Shown here: positions 58,495 through 64,000 of the stretch, piece after piece | Layout: every line of letters starts with the position of its first letter | Numbering within the stretch: position 1 is the stretch's first letter | Assembly (NCBI GenBank): GCA_014904845.1 | Contig: MU119203.1 | Location: 744,001-808,000, forward strand | Direction: 5' to 3' | Source of the DNA: Acephala macrosclerotiorum | Taxonomy: Eukaryota > Ascomycota > Leotiomycetes > Helotiales > Mollisiaceae | DNA: 64,000 nt | Program-made: the position numbers and the translations under genes | Notes under the pieces: generated by a model | The model's database searches: none | Told to the model about the DNA's origin: nothing | The model's input: the letters and a program-made list of their open reading frames with translations, nothing else

Positions 58495-60276
58495 TTAGCA
58501 TACAGCATGCGTCTTCCCAGTCTTTCCCTGCAGCGAATGCTTCTCATTCTTATACTGCGGATGATTGTGCGTCGCCTTACCCACATGCGTAGCATGCGCA
58601 TGAATATACTGCTCATATTTCTTCACTGCTTCTTTATCCATCTGTTCCAGAACACTCACGCAGAGCTTGATATCGCAGAGGAGCTGATCGCAGCGAGACT
58701 TTGAGAAATCCTCGCGGACAACGACTCGAAGCATCTTTAGGTTCTCGGTCTTAGGTGCCATGGTGTAAGCTGGTACAACCCAACTTCGTTGACGCAACTG
58801 ATGAGCCAATGCAAACTCATCATAAGATCTCTCATCATTCTTTCCTAGTCTGAAAGCGACGAGTGGCAATCCTTCACCGGATTTTTGAGACATGATGATG
58901 AATCCAAGTTGTTCAAGGGAATCAGACAAATAGTCGGCGGTACGGGTGAGGTTTGTCATTATGGAGCGGTAACCGTGTTTTCCGAGTCGGATTAGTTGGT
59001 AGTATTGGCCGATTACCTGGGAGGCGCCTTTGGAGAAGTTGAGAGTGAAGGAGGCTTGGTCGGCGCCGAGGTAGTTGATATTGAAGACTAGTTCTTTGGG
59101 GAGGTATTCGGGGGCTCGCCAGATTACCCAGCCTACGCCGGGGTAGACGAGTCCGTATCTGTTTGCTGTTAGAAAGTTCCATCAAGGGAGGGTGATTGAC
59201 GTACTTGTGACCAGAGGTATTGATTGAGACGACCTTCTCAAGTCTAAAGTCCCATTCGAGGTCTGGGACAACGAAAGGAGCAACGAACCCACCAGAAGCA
59301 GCATCGATGTGAATGACGGTATCAATGTTCTTCTTGATCAAGAGATCATTGACAGCCTTAGCATCCTCGTACTCTCCAGTATAAGTCGTACCCAGAATAA
59401 CACAAATGCCAATCGTATTCTCATCCACCAAATTGACCGTCTCCTCGGGATCGATCACATATCTCTCTGGCGTGCAATAAACATATTTCTCCTCAACCTC
59501 AAAATATCTCGCTGCCTTCTCCCAGCAGACTTGCACCGCAGAGCTCATAACGATATTCGGCTTGTCCCATGGCTTCCCGGCAGCCTTTCGAGCATTCTGC
59601 CAGCGCTTCTTCATAGCCAGCACTGCTAGCATGATAGCTTCAGACGAACCGACGGTGGATGTGCCCACCGCAGCAGCGCCCTCTTCGTTGACAGGAGCAT
59701 TGAACAGACGACCGATCATAGACACGCATCTGTTCTGGATATCCGCAGATTGTGGGTACTCTTCGTAATCGATGAAGTTCTTGGAGAAGGATTCGCACAT
59801 GAGGTCTTCGACTTCTTTCTCCTGTTCGCAGAAGACGGAAAGTTAGCTGCCATTGGCTGAACCTACATACGGAGGGTGGATACTTACCATATAGGTGGTA
59901 ACAAAACTTGCCAGGCTGTTTGGTTCTCCATGTTAGCAGGTCCAATCACCCGTCTTTCTAGGGACATCGGGGGCATGCGGGTGGTAGAAATCAGGAGATG
60001 GTGAAGTGTGGGGAGACATGGGAAAGAGGCGTACTTGAGCATGGGATTTCCATCCAGACTCAAATCATCCTTGATCATTCGATAGGCTACCTCCTTTGGC
60101 ATCTCTTTCTCAGGCATCTCATGCTTTGGCAGATCCTCAGCAGCGAATCGAGAGCCGTAAACGGTGGTGGTGAAGGTGTCGTCCGCACCGGCCGGAGCGA
60201 TGTTAAGTCTTGCCATGCCGTCAACGAGTGGTTGATTGACCTCGTGGTCTCTTGGGATAGCTGCTAGATGAACCAT
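58495..60276 (-). CDS. gad: Glutamate decarboxylase (PLP-dependent)
   Basis: Four minus-strand exons, 60035-60276, 59888-59915, 59205-59821 and 58495-59158, give 516 residues. The second exon is only 28 nt (LASFVTTYM) and is needed to join [12 protein letters not shown] to [23 protein letters not shown]. Type II PLP-decarboxylase motifs: [36 protein letters not shown] with the PLP-stacking region, and [21 protein letters not shown] with the PLP lysine. The enzyme turns glutamate to GABA, entering the GABA shunt and using up protons. C-terminal residues ([16 protein letters not shown]) resemble the fungal tail. Length is usual for fungal GAD. Confidence 0.95.
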
Positions 60277-61797
60277 CTTTGCGGTGGCTGCTGTTGAGCT
60301 TTTATGTGAGGTTGTGGAGTGATTGCGGAAGAATTTCTGATCGAGGTGACCGAGTTGACCGTCGAGGCGAAGTTGCAGTGACTTGGGAATGGGAGGAACA
60401 CGACAGAGTTGCCAGAAAGAGGGTGTAAGTGGGAAGAAGTGGTCTTTTAAAGCGCGAGACTTGCTCGTCTTCGCTCGTTTGGGTAGTTGGTTTGGTAATG
60501 TCCCAGTGGGCTTGGTTGATTCACTTGGAGGGGCAGTGCGTCAAGCTTCACTTTGGACAAGGATGGAGCTGTCTCATCGTGCCAAGAAAAAGTTCAAGCT
60601 TTGCCTAGCAGCACCCAATGGAGTATTTTGATCAAGGTTCTAATTCATATGATTGGACTTGTTTCAATAATTCCTGGACAGCTCCCGCGAATTCCGTACC
60701 CTTGTTGTACTCCATCGTGCTCGTTGTTCGGTTTCACGAAGAGCGTGCAACGTCATCCGCTTAATGCACAGCGCCAAGACCAGCCTTCCCCAGGTCTCTC
60801 TCTGTCTGTGTTCTGTGCCACACCAAACCACACCATGGCGAATATTAAGCCAGGCAAAGGCAAAAAAGGCCCGCATTACAAGAGAGCACAGCCCAACTGA
60901 AATCCCACATATTACTTATTTACCCCACGAGCACCGAATCGTCCTACATTATCGCCAGTTGTATCTCACCACATGGCCCATTACAGCATCATATTAGGCT
61001 GGAATTCATAGGAATGGGCTGCTGCTCCCTTTCTTCTTCGACTTTCGACGCCCCTATTGCTAAGGGATACTCGGGAGTGCTGGAGTTTCCTTCCATGGCT
61101 GGTATACACTAATCGTCCTTGGATGAGGGATGCGGCCGGTTCAGGCACCGTGCAGAAGATTGTGTTGTAATAGGTTGAGAGGGTGTGAATGCCTGGGCCA
61201 GCCACCGACTGAGGGTGCATGCATGAAAGCTCACCATGATGTCTTAGTGTGGGAAGAGGAGAAGGGACGGGATAGGCTTGATCGATTTGATACGGAAAGA
61301 GTCCCGTTATTTGTTCTGAACTCAATGCATGTTGCAAATTGATTGGTGGCTACGAGAACCATTTCTATGACATCCACCGGTTTGTTCGGGCACTTGAAGA
61401 TTCAGGTACAACCGTCTCGTTTCACGCACGTAATCATTTTCAGGGTGATTGTAAAGTTCAAGTTTCCCAGCGTCGTCTATTCGTGGTAACAGAAGAGATC
61501 TATTGTACAGATGCCTGATTTTTGTGAAAATCAAGCCCGCCCCTCCTTCAAGACAACAGCAAGGACGTCTATGCTCTAGAAAAGCTCGATGAAGACAATC
61601 AAGACCAACCCAAACGATGCAGAAAACCCAATCGAAGTCCAGTTCTATCCATGTGAAGACTTTGCAAGCGAATTGCCCGCTCGCCTTCCTATAGAGTATT
61701 CTATCCTTCTACACCTGTATTAATCTAGGATTTCGAGATCTCAACACCACTAGCAAGGAGTTAGCATATTGAACATTGCAAATGTGAGCAGAATCAC
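60277..61797. other. Intergenic region, GAD promoter and phosphate-carrier 3' side
   Basis: 1.5 kb. No supported gene. A 21-codon frame at 60835-60900 starts in an ideal ACCATGG context but has no known relative, so it is only noted. Confidence 0.4.
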
Positions 61798-62897
61798 TTA
61801 CCCAGTGGCTCCCAAAATCTTCTTGACATCACCGTAGATGGCAAATTGACCGGCTGTCAAAGTGCCAACCATAAACAGACGAGCACCGATACCAGCGTAT
61901 GAACCTTTGAGCCCAAGCTCCTTGGCGATCTTGATCAAACGGCTGGTAGTTCCCTCTCCTGGAAGACCCTTGGTCTTGTTAATCTTCGACAACATGGTGT
62001 CGGCGGGTTGTGAGACGATGGCGGCAGCGAAACCAGCAATGAGACCAGAGCCCAAGTTAATGGTGGTCTGGAGTCCATCGGAGGCAGTCTTCTTGTCGAC
62101 CTTGGTGTAGATGAACTCGGCAACCTTCTCGTAGACGACGAACTTGGCCATGGTATATGGAATCCTATATCCCTCATCAATATCCCACTCTCCCCGGCAA
62201 TTTTCACGTAACTTACTGCTTGAACAGAATTGGGCCGAAACCCGCGTAGAAAGCACCAACACCCTCATTCTTCAGCATCTTGCTGAATCCACCAATGAGG
62301 CCACTGGCATATGTTGGCTCGGAGACGAGACGGATACGGGTGGCCTCGAGAGGGCAGAGGGCAACATCGGCAAAGAACTCGGCGATAGCGGCAGAAGCCA
62401 AGTAGACGGAGGTTCTGTTGTTGGAGGCAGTCTCGTATCCGAGAAGGTTGATAGACTGTTGCTTGAAGAACTCATATCCTCCGAACTTGAATGCGCCCTG
62501 GAGGAAGTATCCAGCAGCAGTTGGGCCAAAACCGGTCAAAAGAGCACCAGCTCCCTCCTTAGCAATGACTTGTTTGAATCCGCCATAGAGGCCCCTGTTG
62601 TATGTAATGGGGTCGAGTTGAATTCTGGTCTTGACGCTGTTGTGATGGCAAGTCAGTAAAATATTCTGTTATCGCGCCGAAAATAGAATTGGACAAGTAT
62701 CTTGATGGCAGCAGACTCGAGACTTACACATCAACGGGAGTGAGACCACCGTGAGTGGCTGAACAGCAGACTGCACCAGCCAAGGCAAATCTGGAGTAGA
62801 GTGCGACACCGCTGAGCTTCTCTGGGGTGTTTGCTGCGACCTCTTGGACGACGGCATCGACTTTCAACGAGCCGGTTGAGGTTGCGGGTGAGGCCAT
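61798..62897 (-). CDS. mir1: Mitochondrial phosphate carrier
   Basis: Three minus-strand exons, 62728-62897, 62217-62636 and 61798-62164, give 318 residues. Three mitochondrial carrier repeats show PxD/E-x-x[KR]xR or related signatures: [33 protein letters not shown], and [15 protein letters not shown], each followed by a GxxxF/YxGxxP-type loop ([41 protein letters not shown]). This set is that of the inner-membrane phosphate/H+ symporter (SLC25A3, yeast Mir1) that feeds ATP synthase. The first repeat begins with [15 protein letters not shown] as in the family. Introns are 91 and 52 nt. Confidence 0.95.
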
Positions 62898-64000
62898 TGT
62901 ATTATGTGTGTGTGCGAACGAAGGAGGATATTAGGAGAAGTGAGTGGAGAGGGAAGATGCGATGTCTTCGCAGTAGGTAGATAATGGCAATGGCCGGATG
63001 GATGATTATAATGAAGAAGTGAAGCTCGAGGTTGGTTTTCTAAATCTCTCCGACAGAAAATTTCTGGGCCGGTAAGGCATCAAGGCATCAATATCCTCAA
63101 TCCCGGTTTAGCCTGCCCGAGACTTCCCGAACACTGCTCCACACCAACCGCTCGAGGCACGTGGAGATGATTTTGAAACAGCATTTCTGTCTGGGAAAGG
63201 AGGCATCTTTCTTCTTCAAGTCGTTACTTCTCTTTGCGATAAATCGTTCTTATGTTCATTCTGATATTGATATCCCTTCCATCTTGGGACATTTCGCGGC
63301 TCGTTGCTATTCTTGAGGTCTGATCACTTTACGGACAATACCGGAGTTAAGGAATCTTTCTCCCGAATGAAATAGTGAGCGCTCGCTGAAACTGAAGGCA
63401 GCTTGGATTTGCTTCTGTTTGCATTGCTTTCGGTGTCTATCAACATTCCGCGAAATTCGCCCGTCAAGATTCTTGCCTTGGGGTTAGGTTCGTGATGCTG
63501 TAGTACATGCTTAGTTTTTTGTCCTATTTCCACTAGCTGCTGCGCTCTATGCCTTCCCTCCGACCATGGCCATTTCCATATCAAGGAGTTAGGCCTGGTT
63601 TTAAGTTTGTGTTACTGTAGTACAAAGTCAGACATCGTGTCCTCAAGCTCCAGTCCCAATATCATGCCCTCGATGTCGTCCGCATTCCATGCCTGCAATA
63701 CTAAAATACTGCACCCTGCAAAGACCATCGTTCCATACACTTCTCAACTATGCATTACGGCCTTATTATTTGCGTTACCCCGATCGGTTAGACTTTCTGT
63801 CCTTGTCCCTCATACTCTCCCGCTCAAGATGGTTGGCAGGGAAGGTCTTGGATCATGCACTTTCGAGGTGTGCGACGCTCCCTCAAATGTTTCTGTACCT
63901 CCTTCACTGGGCACTCAAACTTCATCTCATCCCAGGCTTCTTGACAGAATCCACACCTTCCATTTTCTTTGATTTGATCGAATTCGGTGTTTGGGTATTT
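62898..64000. other. Right end of the window, no supported gene
   Basis: 1.1 kb upstream of the phosphate carrier. Frames at 63324-63584 and 63607-63972 have no domain or splice support. The next gene probably begins outside the window. Confidence 0.4.

Noticed and set aside
60835..60900. 21-codon Lys-rich frame (MANIKPGKGKKGPHYKRAQPN) in a perfect ACCATGG context
   Set aside because: Too short to judge, no relative known and no flanking structure; could be an upstream frame of an unseen transcript.
1..64000. tRNA, rRNA, CRISPR arrays, centromere or telomere repeats
   Set aside because: I looked for T-loop words, long direct-repeat arrays and TTAGGG runs and found nothing convincing; a tRNAscan or Infernal run would be decisive.

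Overview
The window is nuclear DNA from a filamentous ascomycete (Pezizomycotina). Genes are split by short introns of about 45-100 nt with GT..AG ends and CTRAC-like branch sites. The gene set is fungal: mitofusin Fzo1, septation GTPase Spg1/Tem1, a fungal-type Bor1 transporter, 2EXR-like proteins and a PLAC8 protein. C-to-T damage concentrated in some loci fits repeat-induced point mutation (RIP). Gene style suggests Leotiomycetes, but I cannot prove the class from sequence alone.

Layout. Positions 1-22.2 kb are a dense conserved block: Fzo1 (cut by the window edge), ESCRT-III Did4/Vps2, a PP2C phosphatase, CAND1, an acidic mitochondrial membrane protein, a long PLAC8 protein with unusual Cys/His and 21-residue repeats, Spg1, glycine cleavage H protein, porphobilinogen deaminase and a secreted lactonase-like propeller. 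Positions 58.5-62.9 kb are conserved again: glutamate decarboxylase and the mitochondrial phosphate carrier.

Positions 22.5-58 kb form a gene-poor accessory region that holds most of the odd biology. It has an F-box-like gene with a coding minisatellite, a membrane-anchored fucose-lectin-like gene, and five relatives of one small cysteine-rich secreted protein, all apparently damaged. One of these is split by a 764-bp, TA-flanked, AT-rich inverted-repeat element. The region also has a SET-domain gene, a CBM35-CBM35-GH26-CBM1 mannanase gene and a 2EXR-like paralogue that carry stops mostly explained by CpA-to-TpA change, and a Bor1 gene with two apparent frameshifts. I read it as a decaying island of secreted and host-surface functions inside a conserved neighbourhood.

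Coordinates for split genes are outer limits; the exons I inferred are in the evidence text. All splice sites were placed by eye. Single-base frameshifts could be assembly errors and are marked as such.
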